The position numbers were made by a program, and so were the translations under genes. Below the pieces are notes generated by a model that was given only the letters and a program-made list of their open reading frames with translations, searched no databases and was not told the DNA's origin. DNA of 64,000 bases from Clytia hemisphaerica (Eukaryota; Cnidaria; Hydrozoa; Leptothecata; Clytiidae). The DNA lies in assembly GCA_902728285.1 (NCBI GenBank), contig CACVBU010000784.1, positions 1,064,463 to 1,128,462 on the forward strand, given 5' to 3'. Positions 1-11,437 of this stretch are shown in pieces; positions within the stretch are counted from its first letter, which is position 1, and each line of letters starts with the position of its first letter.

Positions 1-1690
1 TGCGAGTAGGCGAAAATTGGACGCAAAGTTGGCAGGTTAAATACTTGCTTGAAAGTTACAGATGAGATGGAGTTTTTATGAGCGGCCATTTGAAGTAATA
101 AAAATGACTCGTTCTTTAGAAAAAGATTTAAAAAAGTTTATTACTGGTTAACGACCAACCAAATCAAATAAGAGCTTGTAAAACTCCATCTCGTCCCGAA
201 AGTCAAAGGTTAAAGACATCGTATTGACGTCAAAAGAGGGCAATGTATTGACTTTAGACGGCCAACTATCTGCCCATTTTAATTTACAATTAGAATAGGC
301 AGGGCGAAAAGTGGGCCGTCAAAGCTAGAGCCTAATTCCACTGAAAAGTGAGTTTTTGATTTTGCGAAAGATTGACAGTGCGACGACTTCCCCTCCAGGG
401 GGGGGGGGGGGTTATGCAAGCAGTTAGTACAATGCACTATGTCTACTAACTGCTTTTTCGCATAAAGTTAGTAACACCACCACCCTTTGTACACTTAGTA
501 CAGTAAGTACTAACTGAATTTTGGGCCAAATTTACACACCACCCTTAAAAAGGCTTTTTGACCACCATGGAAGCAATAAAATCGAATAAAACAAACATAA
601 AACACTATCGAATTTCTATGACAATCTACAAATTGTTTTTAACATTTCAAAAAAAACTTTTGAAAATTTGGAAAGAAAAAAATCAACTTCCTTGAAATTT
701 TTTTTGTAAAATACGATTTTTTTTTGGAAAGTGTCCTCACAAAATTTCATTTCTTACGCAGTTAGTACCAAAATTTGGTAATTTTTTAGCAAGGGAACAT
801 CCTTTTTTACAGTTAGTTTACCTGAGTACTAAGTGATTTCATCCAATTCATATGACACACCACCAAGGTACTAACCGGCATAGTGGATAGTACCAACTGC
901 TTAACCCCCCTGTCCCCTCCTTACTATCTCTGTAATATCCAATTGATACAGAACTCTCGCTTTCTCGAACTTCTGTTTTTCAAACTAACGAACAAATTCT
1001 CAGTCTTCTTTATTGGCTGGGAAAGTCGTTGCAGCCGACGAGATATTTTGTATGAATTTTCCATGGATTACAAATATCAGGATCTTGATATCAATGAAAA
1101 GCTCACACTCGTTATTAGGCGATAACCTAGTGATTATGGCCATCATAAAGTAGGATCCCTTTAGTGATATATCAATGATATAACATCAAAAGACATCAAC
1201 TTTATTTCACTACAAAAAGTTTATTTTAATCATATACAATTTGACGGGGCGTTAGGGTTTGACGGTATAAGGGTTTTATTTCTGTCGGTCTTTGAATTGA
1301 AAAATGACGGTATTTTTGTAAAACGCGGTGTGGTAACAAGATTAGGATTCTGTGATATTTTTTGTAGTAATTGGTCTTGACAATGAACAAAGAAAAATGT
1401 GTTCGGGGCTAGAGAGGAATCTTTAGCCTTTCGCCGGCAAGAAAAAAAGAAACTTTAAGAACTTTCAATCTTGCGTTTATGTAAAAACCACATGGGTCAC
1501 GTGTTTTAGAAAGAAGTGGCTTCATTTCCCATCCAAGAGCTTTGGATCTAGCACCTTTGGGGTTTTAAAATCGATGGGTATTTTCATGTTGGCCGTACCC
1601 CGTACTCCCTTATACTTATTAACCCAATATAAAATTCCATTTATTATCACGAACTTAATTAATAAAAATAACATGAAATAAAAAGCATAA
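1..1690. other. Non-coding, AT-rich flank with AGTTAGTAC motifs
   Basis: I see no supportable gene here. The region has a run of about 12 G near 399-410 and repeated short motifs of the type AGTTAGTAC / GTACTAACT with CACCACCC between about 415-550 and 770-900. A similar motif cluster recurs at about 23,755-24,240, so this is probably a dispersed repeat. The 80-residue open frame at 883-1125 has no recognisable domain and looks accidental. Confidence 0.5.
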
Positions 1691-1699
1691 AATTACATC

Positions 1700-2275
1700 A
1701 TAAAAAAAGCATAAAAAACATTCATCGTAAAATTAAAACATTCATCGTAACATTTTTATAAAAGATTACCATAACGTCAATTCAGGGTGCCATTCATCGT
1801 AAAATTAAAACATTCATCGTAAAATTAAAACATTCATCGTAAAATTGAAACATTCATCGTAAAATTAAAACATTCATCGTAACATTTTTATAAAAGATTA
1901 CCATAACGTCAATTCAGGGTGCCATTCATCGTAAAATTAAAACATTCATCGTAAAATTAAAACATTCATCGTAAAATTAAAACATTCATCGTAAAATTAA
2001 AACATTCATCGTAAAATTAAAACATACATCGTAAAATTAAAACATTCATCGTAAAATTAAAACATTCATCGTAACATTTTTATAAAAAATTACCATAACG
2101 TCAATTCAGGGTGCCATTCATCGTAAAATTAAAACATTCATCGTAAAATTAAAACATTCATCGTAAAATTAAAACATTCATCGTAAAATTAAAACATTCA
2201 TCGTAAAATTAAAACATTCATCGTAAAATTAAAACATTCATCGTAAAATTAAAACATTCATGGTAACATTTTTAT
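1700..2275. repeat. 20-bp minisatellite with higher-order structure
   Basis: The unit CATTCATCGTAAAATTAAAA is repeated more than 20 times with few changes. About every 130-190 bp the array is interrupted by a conserved spacer that starts CATTTTTATAAAAGATTACC and ends with TCAATTCAGGGTGC (near 1752, 1882, 2074 and 2266). The spacer recurs as part of a larger unit, which gives a two-level repeat. Confidence 0.9.
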
Positions 2276-2489
2276 AAAGGATTACAATAACGTCGATTGA
2301 GGGCGCCTTTTAAACGTGTTCATGCTATACAAAGCTTTGTCAAGTCAAGCTATATAGTCAAGTGCATATGTGTTACTACTGATGATTGTAGATACATGAA
2401 ACTCAGAATCTTGTGACAAAAAAAGATTTGTCTTTTTTTCTTGATTGTATGTGCTACTATTACCTCTCCCGGCTTAGATATCGGTGCCT

Positions 2490-2520
2490 TTACAATCAAT
2501 CAATCAATCAATCAATCAAC
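2490..2520. repeat. (CAAT)n microsatellite
   Basis: A perfect short run of the tetranucleotide CAAT/TCAA lies about 80 bp downstream of the 3' end of the fibrinogen-related gene. A similar run occurs at about 34,170-34,198. Confidence 0.8.
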
Positions 2521-2603
2521 CAATCCAATTTTGATAAAAATATTGTCAAAACATTATCGACATTTTTATCTTTCATTTTTATTATCTCCAATTTTGTTTC
2601 ATA

Positions 2604-3611
2604 TCAAATCTTTCGTCTCATTAGCATCTTGGTTTCTTTCAAACTTTTCCACCCTCCTGTCCAGTCATCCCAGTGAATTCCACTCCATTTGCTGACTGTT
2701 GACTGATTTGAATAAGGACTGTTGAAGTTGACTTGCGAGCAACCTTTATACCACCATCCTGATCTATAATGTGCAGCACAGTGTTTAATACCATGATCGT
2801 GATCCTTATCAATGTCAGGCGAGGAAAACCTCATCCCATCATGATATAACCAGTTACCTTCGTAAGCTGCTTGGATTGGATGACCTGCAACCAGACGGTA
2901 ATCTGTTTCTTCACCACCGATAGAGAAACCCGCAAACAGTGCAGTGTTCACACTTCCGTTAAACATTTCCCCGTAGAGCAAAATCTCTATGTTGTTGCTC
3001 GCTGGAGTAGTGAAGTGATGAACAAAGTCAAGACCTAACCAATGCTCCCCAGCAATGTTACCAAAACCACATTTGTATGACTGCCAATATCTGTTGAAAT
3101 CAAGTGAACCATCAAAACGCCGTTGTATGGTAATCCAACCACCTCCATAAGTTGTCATATCACAAAATACTTGTCTGATTGGAAAATCACCTTCAATGCC
3201 GATCCAATAAAGACCATCTTTTGTGTAGCCCAGTTTTAACCAATCTCTACATTCCGTTTGAAAATCAATTCGGAATACATCAGAACCTTCCAAAGGTTGA
3301 AATCTTGCCACTGCATTACTGATGTAGTGGAATAACAAACAGACCAATCGAGTTCCGTTGACGGCGAGTTGTGTGATGTAACAACCTTTTTGTTGGCATG
3401 ACAACGCACATTCTGTATAGCTCACAACGTTTTGTTGATGAAATGGTTGTACGCCTTTAATGGTCACATTTTCTTGGACTTTGACCAGCTGTGTGTTAAC
3501 GTCGTCTCCGCCTTGCATATGACTCTCATCACATTCTATAAAACTCTCCGCCTGGCAAGATTTCCAAAGGGAGATGAAGAAAAAATGAGTCCAGAAGTAA
3601 CGGTTTCTCAT
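2604..3611 (-). CDS. Secreted PAN/Apple plus fibrinogen-domain protein
   Basis: This 335-residue protein reads in one uninterrupted frame. Residues 1 to about 21 form a hydrophobic signal peptide ending near SCQA. A PAN/Apple-like segment follows at about 60-110 with the motif SYTECALSCQQKGC. From about residue 120 there is a full fibrinogen C-terminal domain: the segment CDMTTYGGGWITIQRRFDGS, then SSPDIDKDHDHG at the usual calcium site, then CAAHYRSGWWYKGCSQ, and finally GIHWDDWTGGWKSLKETKM. It is probably an extracellular lectin-like protein; such FReD proteins often bind acetylated sugars in innate immunity or adhesion, which is family knowledge and not shown here. The initiator ATG is at 3611. 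An AATAAA lies on the minus strand about 20 bases after the stop (+ strand TTTATT at 2578-2583). The absence of introns is notable beside multi-exon neighbours; an expressed retrocopy is possible. Confidence 0.88.
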   Translation of the reverse strand: MRNRYFWTHFFFISLWKSCQAESFIECDESHMQGGDDVNTQLVKVQENVTIKGVQPFHQQNVVSYTECALSCQQKGCYITQLAVNGTRLVCLLFHYISNAVARFQPLEGSDVFRIDFQTECRDWLKLGYTKDGLYWIGIEGDFPIRQVFCDMTTYGGGWITIQRRFDGSLDFNRYWQSYKCGFGNIAGEHWLGLDFVHHFTTPASNNIEILLYGEMFNGSVNTALFAGFSIGGEETDYRLVAGHPIQAAYEGNWLYHDGMRFSSPDIDKDHDHGIKHCAAHYRSGWWYKGCSQVNFNSPYSNQSTVSKWSGIHWDDWTGGWKSLKETKMLMRRKI

Positions 3612-4057
3612 GTTTGCGACTTCGGTGAACTTCTCAGGAAATCGTCTTAGTACACCTACTGTATGTTAAATATTTACTTCTTTTCATGATCGACACATGA
3701 TAGATAAGTTTCTGTCATAATTCATTGAATCGGAATTATCCATCAATTGAAGTTATGAATCAAAAAAAAAAATTGATTTTTGGTTTACCCGAAATTGTAT
3801 ATATGAAAGCTAATCAATAATTTATTGAGTGAGAGTTGGAAGTAACCGCATCTAGTCATCCATTTCTTTTTGATACCTAGCAACATGATTTGTTTTTCAC
3901 TAAAACACCTAAAAAGAAACTTTGTCATTTTGTCACTTTGTCATAAACTTTGTCAGGTTTTATTTGAGTCTGATAAATCATGCGCCTCCCACGCCTACTT
4001 TTTTCACGCGCTTTAATTTTTCTCACGCGCCTTATATTCTTCACTTGTGTCTGGGCT
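3612..4057. other. Intergenic, no gene seen
   Basis: This is the upstream region of the fibrinogen-related gene. It is AT-rich with a short poly-A at about 3763. I could not identify a promoter element with confidence. Confidence 0.4.
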
Positions 4058-5864
4058 TTGCATAGCTTCAGCCAAGTTTCTAGCTCCCCCAACAAAGTAA
4101 GGTCCCCCCAACAATTTAGCTCCCCCAAAAAAGTTCCCCTAACACTTTAGGTCCCAAGATAAACTAAAACAAAAACATTGTTCTCCCGCCCCCGTAAAGA
4201 GAAGTCAATAAAAAATATATGCGAGTACAGTACTGATAAATGAAAAGTAAATTTTACTTTTTTTAATATTTATGTTTACAAATCTTTTGCTTTTTGGACC
4301 TACCTCCGGGTGCCCCGGTGGAGGTTCTATAAATTAACCCATGTCCGTCCGTCCGTCCATCCGTCCGTCTGTTACCAGCTTTTCTCAGGATTGGCTCATT
4401 AGTTTTTTCTGATTTTTTGCACAATGATGCAAAATGGCAATGCCCAGAACGTGACGGAGCCCGATTTTTGAGAAAAAAATTTATTTGGGCAAATTTGGGC
4501 CAAAAACTACCTAAAAATAGGGTTTTTTGGACTTTGTGCAAAATCCTGTCATTACTTTTTTCTGATTTTTTGTACAAAGATGGAGGGCAAGATTCTCTAA
4601 AGAATGGCTGAAGTGGTTTTTCCCGGAAAATTCTTATTCGCCTTAAAAAACGGATTTTCGTATTTTGGGGGAAATTCCCTTTAACCAAATAAGAAAATAT
4701 AGCTTTTCTCAATGTTGACTCGTTATTTTTTTCTGATTTTTTGTACAATGATGCAAAATGGCAATGCCTAAAATGTGTCGGAGCCCGATTTTCGAAAAAA
4801 AAATATATTTGGGCAAATTTGGGCCAAAAACTGCCTAAAAATAGGGTTTTTTGGACTTTGTGCAAAATTTTGTCATTACTTTTTTCTGATTTTTTTGTAC
4901 AAAGATGGAGGGCAAGATTCTCTAAAGAATGGCTGAAGTGGTTTTTCCCGGAAAATTCTTATTCGCCTTAAAAAACGGATTTTCGTATTTTGGGGAAATT
5001 CCCTTTAACCAAATAAGAAAATATAGCTTTTCTCAAAGTTGACTCATTATTTTTTTCTGATTTTTTGCACAATGATGCAAAATGGCAATGCCTAAAATGT
5101 GACGGAGCCCGATTTTCGAACAAAAATATATTTGGGCAAATTTGGGCCAAAAACTACCTAAAAATAGGGTTTTTTGGACTTTGTGCAAAATCCTGTCATT
5201 ACTTTTTTCTGATTTTTTGTACAAAGATGGAGGGCAAGATTCTTTAAAGAATGGCTGAAGTGTTTTTTCCTGGAAAATTCTTGTTCGCCTTAACAGACGG
5301 ATTTTCGTATTTTGGGGAAATTCCCTTTAACCAAATAAGAAAATATAGCTTTTCTCAATGTTGACTCATAATTTTTTTCTGATTTTTTGCACAATGATGC
5401 AAAATGACAATGCCCAAAATGTGACGGAGCCAGATTTTTAAAGAAAATTTTTTTGGGCAAATTTGGGCAAAAAACAGCTTAAAAGGTTTTTTGGGTCTGA
5501 ATGGTTTAAGTGATTTTCGTGTTTTCCTTTTTACCATTTTACATTATTCAACACACAAGCTTTATTTTTCCATTCTGAATTTTTGTACAATTATTGTCAC
5601 TTTTTTCTTATTTTCATCTGATGTTAATCATTAGGTAGGTCCATTCAGCATGTTGCTTGTTATATTTGATTTAATAGTAAGATAAGAGATCTTTTGAAAT
5701 TAGCTGAACAGCTCCCAGAGTCTCAGTCAGATCATCTAGCACCCCCCCCCCAACAATCTAGGTCCCCCCAAATATTTTGGTAATTTTAGCCCCCAGGTTC
5801 TCTAAAGGCCAAAATATTTCTTAGTCCCCCCAAAAAAAAGTAAGGGGGGCTGAAGCTATGCTTT
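4058..5864. mobile_element. Composite repeat with four ~324-bp tandem units
   Basis: The landmark AGCTTTTCTCA recurs at about 4377, 4701, 5025 and 5346, giving a period of 321-324 bp with high identity; the last unit is partial. Unit 1 is preceded by a (GTCC)n tract at 4341-4372. The block is bracketed by an inverted motif, GCATAGCTTCAGCC near 4060-4073 and its reverse complement at 5849-5862, and by CCCCCAACAA-rich sequence on both sides. This suggests a non-autonomous element that expanded internally. The long open frames across it are repeat translations and not genes. Confidence 0.7.
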
Positions 5865-6048
5865 GTTTTTACGCTAAATGTAAGTAAATTGTGATGTCCG
5901 TGGTCTTTATTGGGAATATTCTAAATAAATTCTCACGAGTAGTCTTTTTCACACTAAAACAAGAAAAAAACGTTCTTTCGGTATTAGTGCAGGTTGAGTG
6001 CGGGATTGACTACAAACGAAGAGGGCTCGGCTATGGTAGCAGATTTTT

Positions 6049-6420
6049 GGACCTACTTTAAGGTGGTTCTATGAATTAACTGTTGGCTGCCATTTCGTTC
6101 GTTCGTTCGTTCGTTCGTTCGTTCGTTCGTTCGTTCGTTCGTTCGTTCGTTCGTTCGTTCGTTCGTTCGTTCGTCGTTCGTTCGTTCGTTCGTTCGTTCG
6201 TTCGTTCGTTCGTTCGTTCGTTCGTTCGTTCGTTCGTTCGTTCGTTCGTTCGTTCGTTCGTTCGTTCGTTCGTTCGTTCGTTCGTTCGTTCGTTCGGTCG
6301 TTCGTTCGTTCGTTCGTTCGTTCGTTCGGCTCATTATTTTTTTCTGATTTTTAGCACAATGATGCAAAAATGATATTGCCCAAAATGAAACGGAGCCCAA
6401 CTTTGGGGAGGGGTGCGTAT
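6049..6420. repeat. Second copy of the 324-bp family with (TTCG)n expansion
   Basis: The sequence begins TTTTGGACCTAC, like the start of the 4.3-kb array, and resumes its homology after the microsatellite (GGCTCATTATTTTTTTCTG, then ATGATGCAAAA). Between these two parts lies a nearly perfect (TTCG)n tract at about 6092-6328 with one 1-bp slip near 6173 and one TTCG to GTCG change near 6296. The apparent proteins made of NERT or FVRS repeats on either strand are translations of this tract. Confidence 0.88.
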
Positions 6421-8860
6421 TTGTGCCAAAATATACCCGAAATTTATATTTGTTTAGGATTCCTCCGATTTTGAATCGTGCTTTTTGTATTTTTCAAAAA
6501 TTTTGATTTTTGGGGCCTGGGAACGAGTTTTTTGCTAAAACGAGGCTAAAGCTTTGGAGCAGTCTACAGGCCTCCAAAATGATCGGATTTGATTGAAATT
6601 TGGCACACTTGTTCATTGGGTGAATATCTGGGGGTCTACAATTGGGCCTATGAATGATTTGAAGCCACTGAAGTTGAGCCCAGTGCGTTGCGCACGTTCG
6701 ACTATTACATTATTGACTGAATTCGTTTTCTAGCATTTCTTTGCACTGAAATCCTTCCTATTGATAAAAATGTATCAAGGTAATATAAGCGGAATTTCGC
6801 GCGGATAAATTTTAGCGATCCGTCAATTCGGCGTGTTTTAGCGAGATTTATTTTAGCAAAAATAGGGAAAACTCGCTAAAACGCTAAAATTGGTCTCGCT
6901 AAAATTTCTACGATTAAAGTAGCTGATGCCTATTGTAAAAGAGGGTGAATAAATACCTTTTACCGGGTAGTTAAGAAATCCACCGGGTAATCGCTTCTTA
7001 ATTCTACTTTCCCCATTCCCAATTAAAAACTTCCCTATTTGGAAACTTTTTCTCGATCGGAAAACAAAAATCTGCTTTGTTTACAAAATTCTATTTTCCG
7101 TTCGGGAACGATGAAAAGTTCTTAACCAAAACGGGAACAGAAAAGTGATGAAATTTTCAATCTGGAAACAGTTTCCTTTTCGGGTTATTTTCACCTTCCC
7201 GTTCGGGAAATACTTCCCGTTAAGGCAATAGTTGCCTTTTTCATGTAGTGGTACCGACTGTCTAAGAAAGTGGTACGAAATACGCCCTTTTATCCAACGC
7301 TGTTAAACGTCAATCATTTGAATATGTTAATTTTGAGAGTACAGAAATGTTACTTAATAAGATGCACAGATATGAAAAGTATCATGAAAGATTTCTACCC
7401 AATGGTCAACAAGGATTTTCAGATTTCGATCATATAGAAGGCCTTTATGGTTACACATTTTTTTAATAAACAACTCCAATTTTCGGATCAGGGCTGGTGT
7501 TGCAAAGCATTCTAGCTCAATTTCTGAAAGATTTACATCGACCACCGCTGATATCATATTAAATTATGCTTTTTGTGTAAACGGTGATTGTTTACCATGA
7601 TTAGATCGTCTAAAAAGCTTTTACCTCATGAGATAATAAAGTGGCAATTTTTAGGGTTCAAGCCTCAGCAATAAAAATGTATACCACCCTGATTTTTGGT
7701 CAGCCCCGGTGACCCTTCAAATCTCTTTCACGATTTTTTTCTTCGTTTAAGACTCAACTTATAATTCCGTTTTCGGATTATTTTCGGAAAACAAGCTATC
7801 GGGAAAACTTTGGCGCGAAAAATATTTTTTTCTTGGAAGAGAAAAGAAACACATAACTTCATTAAAAGATTTGCGCATAATAATAAAAGAACGCTATTTT
7901 TTTGTGTATTCAATAAATTGAAAGAAGCTATTGCATTGTAAACAAGAGCCGCAAAGATGCGGATAAATATTTCCTTTACAAATGTTAAAAAATAATAATT
8001 GATGTCCTCAAAAGATTTCAAAGTGCTTTAAATCTCAGATAACATCAAGCAACACAAGTCCCTAAGAATTTCAAAATTCCATTTATGCTATTGCCAGTAT
8101 TTACAGGATTATTCATAAGATGACTGTAGGTTCAAAGCTACGGATCACGGAATATATCCAAGCTGAACCCGACTGAGAACAATGCAGTAATCAAATTGGC
8201 TGGAACTTTAATTTTCGTTAGGTGGACTTTAAATGGGACTTTAAATGGATTTTAGTATTATACTAGCGGTCACCTGGCGTCGCACCGCCAAGTAGAGTGT
8301 TGTTGAACACATCAAAAGATCTGATTATATAATTATTATTTTAAGCGCTGATTTCCAGAAATATTATATAGCCAAAAAGGGCAAATATTTAAAATGAAAG
8401 AATGACAAAAAGGAGAATATTTCACAGTAAGAAAACCAAAGAAAATTTTATATATTTTCAAAATGAGATGAAATATTTTGAATTATACTTTCATATATAA
8501 AATATTGTAAAAAATGTAAAAATTTAAAGTAACTTTTGGAGTTTTTTGAAATAATGTACGTGCTAAAAAGTAAAAATCTTTCAAAACAGGGAAACAATTT
8601 CATATTTTCCGACAGAATGCAAAAAAAAAAAAAAAAAATCTCATTTTTATAATACTGGGAAACATTTCATAATCTGAAAGAATGTCGATAGGAAAAAATT
8701 CCCCTGACAGAAGCCATTTCATGATTTCCAAAAGCATGCTGCAAGAGCAAAAAATGTCACATACATACTAGGAAACAATCAAAATTTCCAAAAAAATGTC
8801 AGAAAATAAAATAAATTGTCATGCCAGGAAATCACTTGAGTTTTCTTCATTTTTAAATGC
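6421..8860. other. Non-coding, low-complexity repeats
   Basis: I see no gene. At about 6790-6930 there is a foldback-like cluster of GCTAAAA/TTTTAGC motifs. A poly-A run lies at about 8622-8638. The open frames at 7354-7557 and 7728-8021 have no recognisable features. Confidence 0.4.
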
Positions 8861-9505
8861 ATGTGGAAGAAAATGTCAAGTTCACGATAAAAGTTTTCCA
8901 CGTTTTGAATGCACGTGTAAGAAAATCTCCAAATTTATCACAAAAGTTTCCACGTTTTAAATGTATATACCGTCAACTGCTTTAACTTGGGACGATTGGT
9001 CGAAACATGGGATTGTTTGATATCTGGTCTGTATTTTCACTAACTTGTTAAATCTCTTTGACAACAAATTTGTTTTGATAACTCCACCAAGTTTATAAAT
9101 CATACTTCCTTTCATAACATGTCACGATAACTTTCACTGATAGCGCCGATTAGAGAATTAGAGAACGCCCGCTGCCTAACCGCCTATCGCCCGATGGGAT
9201 TAACAAATAATGCGTGTGTAGCTTGCTGACGTCAAACGCTCCATCGTTTTGCCATTTTTTTAATACGCCGTTCATTAACTCAAATCAAATGACTTTGGAG
9301 TTTCGGTGAAATGGTGGCCAAATTGCCGTCCCATGTTTTGTCAGATAGTCCAAGTTGGAGCAGTTGACGGTAAGAAAATCTCCAAATTCACGACAAAAGT
9401 TTCCACGTTTAAAACACACGTTACAAAAGATCTCTAAATTCACAACTAAAGTTTTCCACGTTTTAAAATGCATGCGGGGAAAAAAATCTCCAAGTTCAAG
9501 AAAAA
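8860..9505. repeat. Degenerate minisatellite split by a MITE
   Basis: Units resembling AAAATCTCCAAATTCACGA then CAAAAGTTTCCACGTTTTAAA recur at about 8868, 8923, 9376, 9430 and 9484. The array is interrupted between 8970 and 9370 by the element listed next. Confidence 0.65.
8970..9370. mobile_element. Mariner-like MITE, 401 bp, TA target duplication
   Basis: The ends are inverted: CCGTCAACTGCTTTAACTTG at the left matches the reverse complement of CAAGTTGGAGCAGTTGACGG at the right with few mismatches, and the similarity continues inward to the shared end of CATGGGA. TA dinucleotides flank both ends (8968-8969 and 9371-9372), the duplication typical of Tc1/mariner elements. There is no transposase frame. 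The flanks rejoin into a normal minisatellite unit, which dates the insertion after the array formed. Confidence 0.8.
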
Positions 9506-10630
9506 TTTTAATTGTACATGTGAGTTTATTTCAAATTATCTACATCCATATTCAATGCAATAAATCTTTTAAGAAGTATAACATAACATTCTTCATATTG
9601 GGGCTGTGGTGTTCCAGACCCGGTTATCAGCTTTAAAATTTGAAATTTATAACCGCAACGAGTTTTCACTAACTGTCACTAAACCCCAGCAGTTAATTCA
9701 TTGTTGTAGATAAAAAAACCAAGGGAAATTTAATCATTAACCAGTCAATTTTGCTCCATGTTTAAATTTTTAGCTAAAATCAGTTCATCAACCATTCCCA
9801 TTGTTGCATTGTCGGCTTGCATTCGTTGGGTGCACAAACTTTTTTAATTTTTCAGGTATAACATGGTCATATTTATTCACAGTCACTTGCCTTCGTACGA
9901 TTTATGTAAATATACAAACAAAATTGAAGTTAGTTTGTTGTGAAAGTTGATAAAATGTCCTGTTTTTCCAAGACCAAGAGATTATATCTCTCATGTATTA
10001 TCATCTCTCATTCCAGCTCATTCCAAACCAAAAAGAAAAGTAGCGAAAGAGCAAAAATTGTTATCTATTTTCTGCCATCTTTGTTTTGACAGTCAGAAAC
10101 AAAGCAGTATGTAGGTCCGATCAACAATACGCTTCTGAAACGGCTGACGTTGCCCGATCGACAAGGAGAATGGAGCGCCGTACGGAAATTTACCACAGAC
10201 GTTTTTCGAAGAAATGACGTCTTCCGCCTCGAAAAAAGAACATCCTACTGTTTTTACCGCCGGAGCTTGATTTAAAAAGAGACTCATGTACAAACTCACG
10301 AAATTGACCAAAACCGAGCGTTAGACTTGGAGAAGAAGAAGAAGGAGAAGAAATTTTACCGTTTTAACAAATATTTCCTTCTGGAAAGGAAATATTTAAT
10401 AAATAGAGAGTGTAAAAGAAAGTTTTTTATGATTGGTTCGTTTTTGTGTGTGTAAGGAAAGGAACGTCAAAGTGTGGCGTAACATAAACTTAGAATCGTC
10501 ATAACTTTTGATTGAGTTATCGAAACTGGACGGAATTTCCTAAGCAGCTCCCTCAATATAAAATGCCCTATTCATTCACATATACTAGGTTTAACACGCC
10601 ATTTAAATCAATTTGAATCAATTGACTATT
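9506..10630. other. Intergenic, no gene seen
   Basis: This is AT-rich sequence with short open frames that have no recognisable domain. No RNA gene or repeat array was identified. Confidence 0.35.
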
Positions 10631-10728
10631 CCCAGCTGGCACACAACGTTGTTTCAACGTTTATCTAACGTTCACAACATCCATATAACGTTAGATGAAC
10701 TTCGATACAACGTGGTGTGCCAGCTGGG
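10631..10728. mobile_element. 98-bp foldback (CCCAGCTGGCACAC ends)
   Basis: The ends CCCAGCTGGCACAC and GTGTGCCAGCTGGG are perfect inverted repeats. Inside, ACAACGTTG, CTAACGTTC and ATAACGTTAG motifs form further inverted pairs, so nearly the whole segment could fold into one long hairpin. It has no coding capacity. Confidence 0.7.
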
Positions 10729-10764
10729 TTCTTTTCAAGTGATTATACTAGACAGCTAACCGTG

Positions 10765-11072
10765 CCCCGGGGGAGGCACTTAGGCAAAATTGGGTGGGGA
10801 CGTGCCGCTTGTCAGGGTTCCTTTTTTAGACGTGTGTATCTGACAGGGTCGATTTTTTATTATTTTGGACAATATTCAGGGTGGAAAACAGAAAATCTTT
10901 CAAATTTTTGTCTACTTTTATTTTCAGAGCGAAAATGGGAAAAATTTTCAATTTTTTGTTCAGACAGGGTCCTAATTTTGCCAAAAATTCATATCTGACA
11001 GGGTACATATTTCAAACTCCAGCGGCACCGTCCCTGTTGTTCGTCAAGGTCAATTCCCCCCCCCCCTCCGGG
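10765..11072. mobile_element. CCCCGGGG-end MITE, copy 1, 7-bp target duplication
   Basis: The left end is CCCCGGGGGAGGCACT and the right end is C-rich, finishing CCCCTCCGGG. AACCGTG flanks both ends (10758-10764 and 11073-11079), a clear 7-bp target-site duplication. Internal GTCAGGGT and GACAGGGT motifs are shared with the copy at 17,494. There is no transposase; the short frames here are incidental. Confidence 0.8.
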
Positions 11073-11270
11073 AACCGTGCACACTCAACTATATACGAGG
11101 GGCGGCCTTGACTGGAGAAAAAATAAATAAATCAACATAAAAATGCCAAAAATGAACAAAAAGTGATGAAAGCCGCAGTGAACATTTTATAAAGCGGCCG
11201 CCTCGGATACTTTCTCAGAGAATAAAGAGCCGAGGGGTAAATCACTCGAAAAATTATCGTACACCTCTAC

Positions 11271-11437
11271 AAAAAGTCAAAAAAAAGTCAACAAAGTCAA
11301 AAAAAAGTCAAAAAAGTCAAAATAAAGTCAAAAAAGTCAAAATAAAGTCAAAAAGTCAAAGAAAAAGTCAAAAACTCTTAGAAAAAAGTCAAAAAGTCAA
11401 ATAAAAGTCGATAAAAAGTCTTGTAAAAGTCAAAAAG
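11271..11437. repeat. AAAAAGTCAAA tandem repeat
   Basis: An irregular 9-12-bp repeat of AAAAAGTCA is continued for about 165 bp. It is a simple repeat with no coding meaning. Confidence 0.85.

Noticed and set aside
1726..2270. CRISPR-like regular array
   Set aside because: The 20-bp units are directly adjacent without unique spacers, and the window is eukaryotic; it is a minisatellite.
4263..5537. Several open frames of 60-200 codons across the 324-bp tandem repeat
   Set aside because: The frames repeat with the DNA unit, are interrupted differently in each unit and show no domain.
6053..6400. Long open frames on both strands with NERT or FVRS repeats
   Set aside because: They are translations of a (TTCG)n microsatellite; no composition or context suggests a gene.
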